Of a DNA stretch of 64,000 nucleotides, positions 41,562 to 51,171 are shown in pieces. Both the position numbers and the translations under genes were made by a program. The notes beneath the pieces were generated by a model. That model did no database searches, was not told the origin of the DNA, and saw nothing but the letters and a program-made list of their open reading frames with translations. Within the stretch, counting starts at the first letter, position 1. Each line of letters opens with the position of its first letter. This stretch comes from VMDH01 sp038108875 (GTDB lineage Bacteria; Pseudomonadota; Gammaproteobacteria; Magnimaribacterales; D2472), in NCBI GenBank assembly GCA_038108875.1, contig JAYNII010000004.1, forward strand, positions 55,475 to 119,474. Reading direction: 5' to 3'.

Positions 41562-44500
41562 CACCATAGTAAATTGAAACCTTATTATCTTCTAAGTATT
41601 TTAAAGAGAATTTATCTCTTAAATCTTTACTTAATAGTTTGTTGTAAATCATATCAGATATATTCTTATCAAACTTTATATGAATATTCTTTACTGCAGT
41701 TGTAACTTTATGGATTCCTAGTTCAACTAGTATTAGTTTTAACTTATGGTCTTCAAGTAAATTTTCGATATCTAAAGGTAATTTACCCCCAATATCTTTC
41801 ATCGCTGTCTCTATTTTCTCAAGGTCTTCTAAATTTTTTGCTTGATTCAGTCTTTGATAAAACTTTAGTCGCTCACTAGGCGATGGCATAAAATCTTTAG
41901 GAATTAATGAATGATCGTTAAAGTCTAATTCAATTAGTATAGGATTATAGGTTTCGTGTTTATTATTTATCGTTTTGACAGCATCTTTCAGTAATGAAAG
42001 GTATAAACTCATCCCAAGAGAATTAATATGGCCAGATTGTTTCTCGCCAAGTAATTCTCCTGCACCCCTTATTTCTAAATCTTCCTGTGCAATAAAATAT
42101 CCAGAACCTAAAGCGCTATGATTCAAAAGCGAATCAAGTCTGAGTTTTGAATTGTTGGTCGTCTCATCCGTTGGGGTCAGATAATAACAATAACCTTGTT
42201 TTGTAGATCTACCTATGCGACCTCTAAGTTGATGCAGTTGTGCTAAACCAAACTTGTGAGAATCAAGAACGATCATGGTATTGGCATTAGGAATATCGAT
42301 TCCCATTTCTACAATAGTAGTGCATATCAAAACATCTACAGATCCATTCTTAAAAGCTTGCATAGTAGCTTTTATTTCTGAATTTTTTAATTTTCCATGA
42401 GCGCTGGCAATAGATAAATCTGGCATCAAGGTAAGAAGGTATTTTTTCAATTGATCATGCTTAAGTATATTGTTTTGAACAACAAATATTTGTCCTGATC
42501 TACTTATTTCTCTTGAAATAGCTATTTTCAAGACATCACTGGATTCAATATGTTTGTATGTATGAACGCTTAATCTATTGTTGGGAGGAGTGTAAAGATA
42601 AGAAAAATCTTTTAATCCACTAAAGACTTGGTTCATAGTTCTTGGAATTGGTGTTGCTGACATACTCAGGATATGAAGTCTTTCGCATTTACTCTTTATT
42701 AGGTCTTTTTGTTTAGCTCCAAATCTATGTTCTTCATCTAATATCAACAAAGCTGTATTTGAAAGATTAATATCTTCATTAAATAAAGCGTGAGTGCCTA
42801 TGAGAATATCTATTTTAAAATCATTAAAATCAGTAATTATTTGATTCTTTTCTTTTTCAGTTTTTCTCCTTGATAAAGCAGCAATCCTTACAGGAAAATC
42901 AACAAATCTTTCAACAAATGATTCAAAATGCTGATCGCATAAAATTGTACTTGGAACGGCCAGGAGGGTTTGTTTGCTGTTAAAACTACTAATAAATGCT
43001 GCACGCATAGCTAATTCAGTTTTTCCAAAACCTACATCACCACAAATCACTCGATCCATAGGTTTAAGTAAATTTAAGTCTTTAACTATTTGTTCTATGC
43101 AGATGGTTTGATCTTTGGTTAATTCGTAGGGGAAAGTGTCATTAAATTTTCCGTATTCTTCTTTAGGAAGAACTAACCTATGAGCAATTGCCAATGATCG
43201 TTTTGCTTGGGTTTGTAAAAAATAAACTGCACTATCGTAAATATCTCTCTTAATGGATTCTTTCTTTTGTATGAATTTTTTTGAGGATAGGCTATCTAAG
43301 ATAACTTCTTTAACATTTCTATCTGGGTATGCAGAAATTTTATACAATGAACGCAAAGGTAAATAAAGAATCTCATCATCAGCAAATAAAATCTTAAGAC
43401 ATTCTTCGGAATGAGAATTTAAATTGAGAATATCTAGCCCCTGACTAACACCCAACCCATAATCCTCATGGATTAGAAGTTGACCGTCTTGAAATTTAAC
43501 TTCCTCTATATCGACTTTATTGGAAAAAATTAAATTATCAGAATTGCTCTTATTATCGATGTAGGTTTGGCTAGTTAAAAACTCCCTATGCAGATATATT
43601 TTTTTTGTGTCAAAATCCCAAATCGGTCTAAAAGATGAAAGATTTAGAAGATTAATTGAATTGTCATCAACGCTAGAAATGGTTGCTGTGATTAATTGAA
43701 TATCTTTCGCTAAATTTAAATTTAAAAGAATTTCATCCCAGGATTTACCTTGAAAGGACTTTATTGGGATATTAGATTTAATTCGAGGTAATTGATTAAG
43801 CTTGTCACCTAAGTCCTTCCCAGAAAAGTATAGATATTCTGGTTCTAATCTAGGAAACTTATGATCTTGGATAGAGGTGTAATTTAAAAAAATTTGATTG
43901 TAACAATCGTTGAGCATTGGGTTAGATATCTCTTCATTCAAAAAAATTTGATTTTTGTCAAATAAGTCAAACCAACTTGTTAATTTGTCTTCAAAAAAAA
44001 GTGGCAAATAGTTTTCATATCCCTCTGCTAATACCTTATTTATATATTTTTGAAAAACCTCACATTCTCGTTCATCGTATTTGTCAAAGTTTTTACGCCA
44101 TGAATTGATAAAATAAGAAATATTCTTATCTAATACTGGTACATCCTCGCCATCAAAAACTCCAACCTCATCTACATGTTTAACACTTATTTGAGATATA
44201 GGATCAAATAATCTTATGCTTTCAACTTCATCATTAAAAAATTCAATTCTTGTAGGAAGAGAATGTCCTTGAGAAAAAAAATCTAAAATTCCACCTCTGC
44301 TTGCATATTCATTAGTTGCTGCAACTTTATCTACGTAGTTATAACCAAGAGCATCAAGACTTTTTTTGACATCCAAAATAGAAAGGTTTTGATTAACTTT
44401 AATTTTTTTAGTTGCATCTAAAAATGATTTGGGTGGAAATAATTCTGTTAATACATTTAATGGACATAAAAGAATTCCACTTATTTCTTTTCTTTTTCTT

Positions 44501-44736
44501 AAGATACTAATTCTTTGTTGTCTGATCGAACTAGGAGTTGAGAATAGATCGTAGGGTAAAACTTCTTTTGAAGGAAAAATATGAACATCCATATTTGGAT
44601 TAAGTATTAATAACTCTTGTTTTAAAAGCTTAGATTCATTATCAGATAGGGTAACAAAAATGCTTAGTTGCGAATCTAAGTTTTGAATGCTTTTTAATAA
44701 AAATGCAGCTTGTGAGATAAAACTTGCTTTTAGCAT
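41515..44736 (-). CDS. mfd: Transcription-repair coupling factor
   Basis: 1073 residues, slightly shorter than E. coli Mfd. An N-terminal UvrB-like region contains ASRGGILDFFSQGHSLPTRI; the RNA-polymerase-interacting domain follows. The helicase motifs are GDVGFGKTELAMRAA (Walker A), LLILDEEHRFGAKQKD (DEEH box), MSATPIPRTM and QLRGRIGRSTKQGYCYYL. Mfd removes stalled RNA polymerase and recruits UvrA. It is divergent from the ACAD-gap-nqr operon. Its neighbours csiV, gap and nqr match the Pseudomonas-type order. Confidence 0.97.
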   Translation of the reverse strand: MLKASFISQAAFLLKSIQNLDSQLSIFVTLSDNESKLLKQELLILNPNMDVHIFPSKEVLPYDLFSTPSSIRQQRISILRKRKEISGILLCPLNVLTELFPPKSFLDATKKIKVNQNLSILDVKKSLDALGYNYVDKVAATNEYASRGGILDFFSQGHSLPTRIEFFNDEVESIRLFDPISQISVKHVDEVGVFDGEDVPVLDKNISYFINSWRKNFDKYDERECEVFQKYINKVLAEGYENYLPLFFEDKLTSWFDLFDKNQIFLNEEISNPMLNDCYNQIFLNYTSIQDHKFPRLEPEYLYFSGKDLGDKLNQLPRIKSNIPIKSFQGKSWDEILLNLNLAKDIQLITATISSVDDNSINLLNLSSFRPIWDFDTKKIYLHREFLTSQTYIDNKSNSDNLIFSNKVDIEEVKFQDGQLLIHEDYGLGVSQGLDILNLNSHSEECLKILFADDEILYLPLRSLYKISAYPDRNVKEVILDSLSSKKFIQKKESIKRDIYDSAVYFLQTQAKRSLAIAHRLVLPKEEYGKFNDTFPYELTKDQTICIEQIVKDLNLLKPMDRVICGDVGFGKTELAMRAAFISSFNSKQTLLAVPSTILCDQHFESFVERFVDFPVRIAALSRRKTEKEKNQIITDFNDFKIDILIGTHALFNEDINLSNTALLILDEEHRFGAKQKDLIKSKCERLHILSMSATPIPRTMNQVFSGLKDFSYLYTPPNNRLSVHTYKHIESSDVLKIAISREISRSGQIFVVQNNILKHDQLKKYLLTLMPDLSIASAHGKLKNSEIKATMQAFKNGSVDVLICTTIVEMGIDIPNANTMIVLDSHKFGLAQLHQLRGRIGRSTKQGYCYYLTPTDETTNNSKLRLDSLLNHSALGSGYFIAQEDLEIRGAGELLGEKQSGHINSLGMSLYLSLLKDAVKTINNKHETYNPILIELDFNDHSLIPKDFMPSPSERLKFYQRLNQAKNLEDLEKIETAMKDIGGKLPLDIENLLEDHKLKLILVELGIHKVTTAVKNIHIKFDKNISDMIYNKLLSKDLRDKFSLKYLEDNKVSIYYGDEARSQFKSFIACLS

Positions 44737-44770
44737 TAAAATATTGATTTAAGATTGTTTATATAAGGGT

Positions 44771-44791
44771 ATTGACATAGTATATGTCAAT
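44771..44791. promoter_or_regulatory. Perfect palindrome over the -35 box of the ACAD-gap-nqr operon
   Basis: Nine-base arms ATTGACATA (44771-44779) and TATGTCAAT (44783-44791) are separated by GTA. The left arm contains a consensus -35 box, so a dimeric repressor bound here would block RNA polymerase. The position between mfd and an acyl-CoA dehydrogenase gene suggests a TetR- or FadR-type regulator that responds to acyl-CoA. The regulator itself is not identified. Confidence 0.55.
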
Positions 44792-44800
44792 TCTTTAAAT
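44772..44800 (+). promoter_or_regulatory. Candidate sigma-70 promoter of the ACAD-gap-nqr operon
   Basis: TTGACA at 44772-44777 is a perfect -35 box. TTAAAT at 44795-44800 matches four of six -10 bases, with an ideal 17-bp spacer. Transcription would start near 44807. A purine-rich ribosome-binding site (AGGAAGGGAG, 44804-44813) precedes the ATG at 44821. Confidence 0.6.
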
Positions 44801-44820
44801 CCTAGGAAGGGAGCAATGTA

Positions 44821-45990
44821 ATGGATATTGATTTTTCACCAAAAGATTTAGCATTTCGAGATGAAGTAAGGGAATTCTTAGCCAATAAGTACCCAAAACA
44901 CGTAAAAGAAAAACAAGAAAAAGCTATCTCACTAACAAAACAAGATGTGATTGATTGGCATAAGTCTCTTTACGAACAAGGATGGGCTGGTTATAACTGG
45001 CCTGTTGAGTACGGAGGAACTGGCTGGTCTCCAGTCCAAATTTATATTTTCCAAAATGAATTAGCTCATGCTCAATGTCCCACTATTCTTCCATTCGGAA
45101 TCAATATGGTAGGGCCTGTTATTTATACTTTTGGCAACCAAGAACAAAAGGATAAATTCCTCCCTGACATCTTGCAATTTAACACTTGGTGGTGTCAAGG
45201 ATACTCTGAGCCTGGCTCTGGATCGGATTTAGCATCTTTGAAAACCAAGGCAGTTAAAGAAGGTAATTCTTATATTGTTAACGGGTCAAAAACATGGACA
45301 ACTTTGGCACAAAATGCAGATTGGATATTTTGTTTAGTTAGAACTGAATCAACACAAAAAAAACAAGAGGGAATTTCATTTTTGTTAATTGATATGAAAA
45401 CTCCTGGTATTGAAGTAAAACCCATCATAACTATAGATGGAGATCATGAAGTAAATTCTGTGTTTTTTACTGACGTAAAAGTTCCAGTAGAAAATCTCAT
45501 AGGTCAGGAAGGGCAGGGTTGGACATACGCAAAATTCTTATTAGCGCACGAGAGATTTGGTATAGCTGGGGTTCCAAATCAAATCTTCTCACTAAAAAGA
45601 CTCAAGGAAATTACAAAAGGAATAATTGATTCTGACTTAGAAAGAGAGATTGCTGAATATGAAATAGAGCTTAATGCACTTGAATTTACTGAATTGAGAT
45701 CTCTTGCTGCCTTAGCCAATGGATCTCATCCTGGTGCCGAATCCTCTATATTAAAAATTAAAGGTACTGAACTACAACAATGGTTAACGGATATTTATGT
45801 TAGATCTGCGGGACAATTTATTTTGCCCTATGAAGGTCCTGATGGATTTGGAAACAATGCTATTCCACTAGGTCCAGAGCACGCTCAAAATTCTGTATCA
45901 AGATATTTTAATTTTAGAAAAACCTCTATTTATGGCGGTAGCAATGAAATTCAAAAAAATATTATTGCTAAAATGATACTTGGAGTTTAA
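44821..45990 (+). CDS. Acyl-CoA dehydrogenase, long subunit-like (pair 2)
   Basis: 389 residues. Features: GWAGYNWPVEYGGTGWSPVQ, CQGYSEPGSGSDLASLKTKA (FAD/substrate region near residue 124), YIVNGSKTWTTLAQNADWIF and a C-terminal IYGGSNEIQKNIIAKMILGV. As in pair 1, the QxxGGxG block is absent. It is the first gene of a long rightward operon and follows the palindromic operator. The substrate is unknown. Confidence 0.92.
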   Translation: MDIDFSPKDLAFRDEVREFLANKYPKHVKEKQEKAISLTKQDVIDWHKSLYEQGWAGYNWPVEYGGTGWSPVQIYIFQNELAHAQCPTILPFGINMVGPVIYTFGNQEQKDKFLPDILQFNTWWCQGYSEPGSGSDLASLKTKAVKEGNSYIVNGSKTWTTLAQNADWIFCLVRTESTQKKQEGISFLLIDMKTPGIEVKPIITIDGDHEVNSVFFTDVKVPVENLIGQEGQGWTYAKFLLAHERFGIAGVPNQIFSLKRLKEITKGIIDSDLEREIAEYEIELNALEFTELRSLAALANGSHPGAESSILKIKGTELQQWLTDIYVRSAGQFILPYEGPDGFGNNAIPLGPEHAQNSVSRYFNFRKTSIYGGSNEIQKNIIAKMILGV

Positions 45991-45992
45991 AG

Positions 45993-47084
45993 ATGAATTT
46001 GAATTATTCTGATGAACAATTAATGCTTCAAGAGCAAATTGCAAAGTTTTGCCTTTCTGATTATTCATTTGCTCTAAGAGAAAAAATTATCGCTGAAAAC
46101 TCAGGTCATTCTATTGAGATATGGAATCAATTTGCTGAACTTGGATGGTTGGCATTACCTTTTTCTGAAAAAAATGGAGGTTTAGATTTCGGGCCTATCG
46201 AACTTTCAATCTTGTTTGAAGAATTTGGAAAAGCACTTGTAGTTGAACCTTATTTAAGCAGTGTAGTTATGTCTGGTTACCTTTTAGATCACACTTCATT
46301 AGACTATTCATCATTAATTCAAGAAATTATTTCTGGTAAAACGCACGTTTCTACCGCCTTCGCGGAACCTAACGGCGGCTATGAGTTTTTAAAACCGCAA
46401 ACGCAACTTTCCAAAGGTAAATTGAATGGCTCCAAATCTATTGTGCTAAATGCTAAAAACTCAAAATACTTGATTGTAACTTGTCACGAAAATTCTGAGT
46501 TAAAAGTAGTTATATTGGAACAAGCTGCGAAAGGTGTCAGTATTAATAACTTTAAAACTTTTGATGGTCAAACTTGTAGCGATGTGAGCTTTGAAAACGT
46601 TTCTGTTGATGAAGACTCTGTTCTATTTCATGGGAGTGATGCTGAGATAGCATTAAATCAGATGTTTAATTATGCTATTTTGTGTGTTTCTGCTGAAGCA
46701 GTAGGCTGTATGTCAGAAGCTGTCAAAAAAACTGTTTCATACACAAAAGAAAGACAGCAGTTTGGCGTACCCATTAGCTCTTTTCAAGTTTTGCAGCACC
46801 GTATGGTTGAAATGTTTATGGAGGCTGAAATATCAAAATCTTTGTTAATTAAGACTATGCTGCAATTAAATAGCAAGGATCCTGCTGGAGAGAAGACATT
46901 GAGCTCATTAAAAGCTCAAGTTGGAAAATCTGGAAAGTTTGTCTGCCAAGAGGCTGTTCAACTGCATGGCGGCATGGGAGTGAGTAACGAAATGTCTATA
47001 GGTCACTACTTAAAACGAATTACAGCTATAGATTCTCAGTTTGGTAATAGAAGTTACCACTTAAAGAAATTTATGACATTATAG
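45993..47084 (+). CDS. Acyl-CoA dehydrogenase, short subunit-like (pair 2)
   Basis: 363 residues, 2 bp after its partner. The C-terminal half has YTKERQQFGVPISSFQVLQH and QLHGGMGVSNEMSIGHYLKR, and then ends within about 20 residues without the GTxEIxR block. Together with the upstream gene it has one complete set of FAD-binding motifs split over two chains. This is the pattern of alpha2beta2 acyl-CoA dehydrogenases. The next gene starts 5 bp later. Confidence 0.88.
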   Translation: MNLNYSDEQLMLQEQIAKFCLSDYSFALREKIIAENSGHSIEIWNQFAELGWLALPFSEKNGGLDFGPIELSILFEEFGKALVVEPYLSSVVMSGYLLDHTSLDYSSLIQEIISGKTHVSTAFAEPNGGYEFLKPQTQLSKGKLNGSKSIVLNAKNSKYLIVTCHENSELKVVILEQAAKGVSINNFKTFDGQTCSDVSFENVSVDEDSVLFHGSDAEIALNQMFNYAILCVSAEAVGCMSEAVKKTVSYTKERQQFGVPISSFQVLQHRMVEMFMEAEISKSLLIKTMLQLNSKDPAGEKTLSSLKAQVGKSGKFVCQEAVQLHGGMGVSNEMSIGHYLKRITAIDSQFGNRSYHLKKFMTL

Positions 47085-47089
47085 TTTCC

Positions 47090-48583
47090 ATGAAAGATCT
47101 TACCCAGAATCCTGACCTTAGGCAGAGAGATCTTCCCGACGATTACTTTGGCGACTGGAAATGGCGAGAGGGAATAGCTGAACTAATGGTTCCAATCATT
47201 GGAAACTTATATAGAAATGGCATCAATATTATGATGTATGGCCAATCTTTAGTGAATCTCTCCCCAACAGCTATCATGAAAGCCCACAGGTTTGTAAGGC
47301 AGACTGAGGGTAATGAGCTTTCTGAGATGGAAAGTTATCCAATACTTAAGAATTTGATCAAACTAAATCTTGCTGATTGTGAAATAGACTTGGCAGAACT
47401 TACTTTGCAGTGCTCTTTTTTTAACACTTTGCGATCCGCTTCTGATGATGCAATCACACATTACTTGTCAGAAAGTTTAGAAGTGGTTTTAAACAAAGCA
47501 TCAAATCGACCTAATAAACCAACAAGCATTGTTTTGTATGGTTTTGGCAGAATAGGGAGATTACTAGCAAGAGTTATAGCTGAAAGCACCGGCCCTGGAA
47601 ATTATTTTAGATTGAAAGCAATTGTTGTTCGCAAGGGTCAAGGAAATGATTTATTAAAAAGAGCTAGTTTATTAAGAAATGATTCTGTGCACGGAGCATT
47701 TAGCGGAACTATTAGAGTGGTTCCTGAACAAGATCTTTTAGTAATCAATGGTAATCCAGTAAAGATAATCTACGCAAACAACCCTCAAGAATTTAATTAT
47801 TCAGAATATGGGATTGATGCGCCCGTCGTAATTGATAATACTGGTGTTTGGAGAGACAGGGCGGGTCTTGGACAACATATTGCTAGCGGGGCTTATAAAG
47901 TTATTCTTACTGCCCCTGGAAAAGATGATATAAAGAATATTGTTTATGGTATTAATCATTCTACTCTAGACCAAAACGACTCAATAATATCTGCTGCATC
48001 TTGTACTACCAATGCCATAGTTCCAGTGTTAAAAATAATTAATGATGCATATGGTATAGATCATGGTCACATCGAGAGCATCCACTCTTATACAAACGAT
48101 CAAAATTTAATCGATAATTATCACAAAGGTGATAGAAGAGGTCGAAGTGCTGCATTGAACTTAGTGATAACAACCACAGGAGCAGCAAAAGCTGTCGTTA
48201 AAGCACTTCCAGAGCTTGCAAATAAATTAACAGGTAATGCTATTCGTGTCCCCACACCCAACGTAAGCCTGGCAGTTCTAACCCTTTCCTTAAAAAATGC
48301 ACCAGATAGAGAAACTCTAAACGAGTTTTTAAGGAATCAAGCTTTTCATAGCAGGTACAGAGAAATTTTAGGTTTTGTTAATAATCCTGAATTAGTATCA
48401 ACTGACTTTTATTCATCACCCTTTGCTTCAATAATAGATGCGCAAGCAACTATTGCTGAAAGAAATCAAATAACCCTTTATTGTTGGTACGATAATGAAT
48501 ACGGCTATACCAAACAAGTCCTGCATTTAGCCAAAAGAGTAATGCAGATCAATCTTCCTAGATTGCCTAATTCAATTAGCTGA
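47090..48583 (+). CDS. Long-form glyceraldehyde-3-phosphate dehydrogenase
   Basis: 497 residues, about 150 longer than classical GAPDH. The extra N-terminal region (to about residue 140) is helical and unassigned. The GAPDH core begins SIVLYGFGRIGRLLARVIAE and contains the catalytic Cys305 in SAASCTTNAIVP, HSYTNDQNLID, and WYDNEYGYTKQVLHL. This extended type lies beside nqr and mfd in Pseudomonas and relatives. It could work in glycolysis or gluconeogenesis; a gluconeogenic role would suit the lipid-oxidising context. Confidence 0.9.
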   Translation: MKDLTQNPDLRQRDLPDDYFGDWKWREGIAELMVPIIGNLYRNGINIMMYGQSLVNLSPTAIMKAHRFVRQTEGNELSEMESYPILKNLIKLNLADCEIDLAELTLQCSFFNTLRSASDDAITHYLSESLEVVLNKASNRPNKPTSIVLYGFGRIGRLLARVIAESTGPGNYFRLKAIVVRKGQGNDLLKRASLLRNDSVHGAFSGTIRVVPEQDLLVINGNPVKIIYANNPQEFNYSEYGIDAPVVIDNTGVWRDRAGLGQHIASGAYKVILTAPGKDDIKNIVYGINHSTLDQNDSIISAASCTTNAIVPVLKIINDAYGIDHGHIESIHSYTNDQNLIDNYHKGDRRGRSAALNLVITTTGAAKAVVKALPELANKLTGNAIRVPTPNVSLAVLTLSLKNAPDRETLNEFLRNQAFHSRYREILGFVNNPELVSTDFYSSPFASIIDAQATIAERNQITLYCWYDNEYGYTKQVLHLAKRVMQINLPRLPNSIS

Positions 48584-48637
48584 ACCTATAGAATCGTAAC
48601 AAATTTATCTTTATAATTTCACTTTCTTTTTTACGAA

Positions 48638-49942
48638 GTGATCAAATTAACTAAAGGTTTAGACCTCCCAATTACTGGAAAACCAGGCACATCACTTATT
48701 ACATCAAATAAAATCTCACGTGTAGGAATTCGTGGATTTGATTTCTCTAATCTTAAACCAACTATGCTGGTTAATATTGGCGATAAAGTAAAAGCAGGAC
48801 AAAGACTTCTAGAGAATAAAAAAAATCCTGGTCAATACATTACTGCACCTGTTTCTGGAGTTATCTCAGAAATTAATCGAGGGGAAAAAAGAAAATTTCT
48901 TTCAATAGTTATTGAACAAAACGGAGATACAGATTTTATTGAATTCAATCAATCAGGCTATGATCTTCTGATAGAGTCTGGGTTCATTAATTTTTTTAGA
49001 ACAAGACCCTTTAACAGAGTACCTGACGTTGGATCAAAGCCAGAGATGATTTTTGTTAATGCTTGCAATTCTAACCCTTTGTCAGTTGATCCTAATAACT
49101 TAATTCATTTAGAACAAACTTCATTTAATAATGGGTTGCAAGGATTATTGGATATTTTTAATACAAAGGTAATCTGTTCTTACTCAGCTTCTAATTTTGC
49201 AAAAGACTTAGATAGTGTATCTTACCATCAATTTTCAGGCCCTCATCCTGCAGGCTTAGTAAGTACTCATATTCATTTTATTTCTCCTGTTTCATTGCAT
49301 AAGACTCATTGGACCATTTCTTATCAAGATGTCATAGCTCTAGGTAAATTAATACATAGTAAAAAGATTTATTCAGACAGAATCATTTCCTTAGGTGGAG
49401 AAGGGTTCATTGAAACTGGCTTAGTAAAAACAGTTTTAGGAGCCGATCTCACAGAACTTTGCTCTGGGAACCTTAAATCTAACAGCAGGTTGATATCTGG
49501 GTCAGTTCTTTATGGACTAACAGCTTTAGATCCGAACCAGTATCTTGGTTACTATGACAATCAAATATCTTGTATTCCTGATGAATCCAATGACATTTTT
49601 ATGAATTGGGCTATGCCTGGAAAATCACTCCATTCCAAAATGAATACTTTTTTATCATCTTTTATTAAACCCAAAAAATATATTTTTAACACATCTTTGA
49701 ATGGAGGTCATAGATCTATCGTACCTCTGCCGGCTTACGATGAAGTTATGCCTTTAAATATTTTACCTATCCAACTTCTAAAAGCTTTAGCTACATACGA
49801 TATAGAGTTGTCAGTAAAACTTGGCGCCCTAGAATTAGCACCTGAAGACATGGGTCTTTTAAGCTATGTCTGCCCAAGCAAATATGATTATCAATCTCTG
49901 CTTCAAGAAAATCTTGATTTGATCTACAAGGAATACAAATGA
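48638..49942 (+). CDS. nqrA: Na+-NQR subunit A
   Basis: 434 residues. The start IKLTKGLDLPITGKPG and the biotinyl-lipoyl-like segment KVKAGQRLLENKKNPGQYITAPVSGVI are typical. NqrA is a peripheral cytoplasmic subunit of the sodium-pumping NADH:quinone oxidoreductase and contributes to the quinone site. The GTG start lies 54 bp after gap and lacks a clear ribosome-binding site. It overlaps nqrB by 4 bp. Confidence 0.96.
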   Translation: MIKLTKGLDLPITGKPGTSLITSNKISRVGIRGFDFSNLKPTMLVNIGDKVKAGQRLLENKKNPGQYITAPVSGVISEINRGEKRKFLSIVIEQNGDTDFIEFNQSGYDLLIESGFINFFRTRPFNRVPDVGSKPEMIFVNACNSNPLSVDPNNLIHLEQTSFNNGLQGLLDIFNTKVICSYSASNFAKDLDSVSYHQFSGPHPAGLVSTHIHFISPVSLHKTHWTISYQDVIALGKLIHSKKIYSDRIISLGGEGFIETGLVKTVLGADLTELCSGNLKSNSRLISGSVLYGLTALDPNQYLGYYDNQISCIPDESNDIFMNWAMPGKSLHSKMNTFLSSFIKPKKYIFNTSLNGGHRSIVPLPAYDEVMPLNILPIQLLKALATYDIELSVKLGALELAPEDMGLLSYVCPSKYDYQSLLQENLDLIYKEYK

Positions 49943-51171
49943 GATTTCCTGCCCTGAGAATTGCCATTGAAAACATTAAACCTAATTTTATCGGTAAGGG
50001 TAAATTATCTAAATGGTTTCCTGTATTTGATGCAATAGAAAATTTTGTATTTTCTTCACTAACTAAGACCAAGAATCCTATTCATGTCAGAGATGCAGTT
50101 GATATTCAAAGAGTTATGGTAATAGTTTGGCTTTCAACTTTTCCAGCCATGTTCTTTGGCATGTATAACGTCGGAAACATTGGTTTGAGTTATCTTGCCA
50201 ATGCTGGATTAGACTCTTCAAACGATTGGCATCATTTACTCATTAACCTTGCAGGCTACGAACAAACATTTTTCAATAAAGTTTGGTTTGGAGCTATCTA
50301 TTTTATTCCAATTTATGCAGTTACTTTTGCTGTGGGTATAGCTTGGGAAATCCTTTTCGCAGTGATAAGAAAACATGAAATCAATGAAGGTTTTTTTGTT
50401 ACCTCAGTCTTATTTGCATTAAGTTGTCCACCAGACCTTCCCTTGTGGCAAGCAGCTATTGGAATTACATTTGGAGTTGTAATTGGGAAAGAAGTCTTCG
50501 GTGGTACTGGCAAAAATTTCTTAAATCCTGCATTAACAGGTAGGGCATTCCTTTATTTTGCTTACCCCTCTCAACTTTCTGGTGATAAAGTTTGGGTAGC
50601 CGGACTTCAATCCAATGAAATTACCCCAGAAGGATTTAGTGGTGCAACTCCTCTAGCTTATGCAGCTGAAGGAGGGACGACTACTTTGCAAAATAATTTT
50701 TCATGGTCTGATGCTTTTTTTGGTTTTATTCCAGGGTCAATAGGTGAAACTTCAGTCCTTGCCATTGCTATTGCTATGATTATTCTTCTTACTACCAAAG
50801 TGGCATCCTATCGGATAATAGTGGGTACATTAACAGGCTTAATATTAATGACGAGTATATTAAATATCGTTGGATCCGATACCAACCCTATGTTTGATTT
50901 ACCTTTTTACTGGCATTTGGTTATTGGAAGTTTTGCTTTTGGATTGGTTTTTATGGCTACTGAACCCGTTTCTGGATCAGCCACTAATACTGGTCGTTGG
51001 ATCTACGGTTTCGTCATTGGCGTTATGGTTGTATTGATTAGAGTAATCAATCCAGCATTTCCAGAGGGTATGATGCTTGCAATTCTCTTTGCTAATTTAT
51101 TAGCCCCGGTTATAGATCATATGGTGATTTCATCTAATATTAATAGAAGAATACGAGCAACACAGATATGA
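49939..51171 (+). CDS. nqrB: Na+-NQR subunit B (FMN- and riboflavin-binding)
   Basis: 410 residues with about ten membrane helices. The covalent FMN site is Thr237 in GFSGATPLAYA, one residue from the numbering in Vibrio. FGGTGKNFLNPALTGRAFLY and ATEPVSGSATNTGRWIYGF are conserved. It holds FMN and riboflavin and is part of the Na+ channel. FMN attachment needs ApbE, which is encoded downstream. It overlaps nqrC by 4 bp. Confidence 0.97.
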   Translation: MRFPALRIAIENIKPNFIGKGKLSKWFPVFDAIENFVFSSLTKTKNPIHVRDAVDIQRVMVIVWLSTFPAMFFGMYNVGNIGLSYLANAGLDSSNDWHHLLINLAGYEQTFFNKVWFGAIYFIPIYAVTFAVGIAWEILFAVIRKHEINEGFFVTSVLFALSCPPDLPLWQAAIGITFGVVIGKEVFGGTGKNFLNPALTGRAFLYFAYPSQLSGDKVWVAGLQSNEITPEGFSGATPLAYAAEGGTTTLQNNFSWSDAFFGFIPGSIGETSVLAIAIAMIILLTTKVASYRIIVGTLTGLILMTSILNIVGSDTNPMFDLPFYWHLVIGSFAFGLVFMATEPVSGSATNTGRWIYGFVIGVMVVLIRVINPAFPEGMMLAILFANLLAPVIDHMVISSNINRRIRATQI

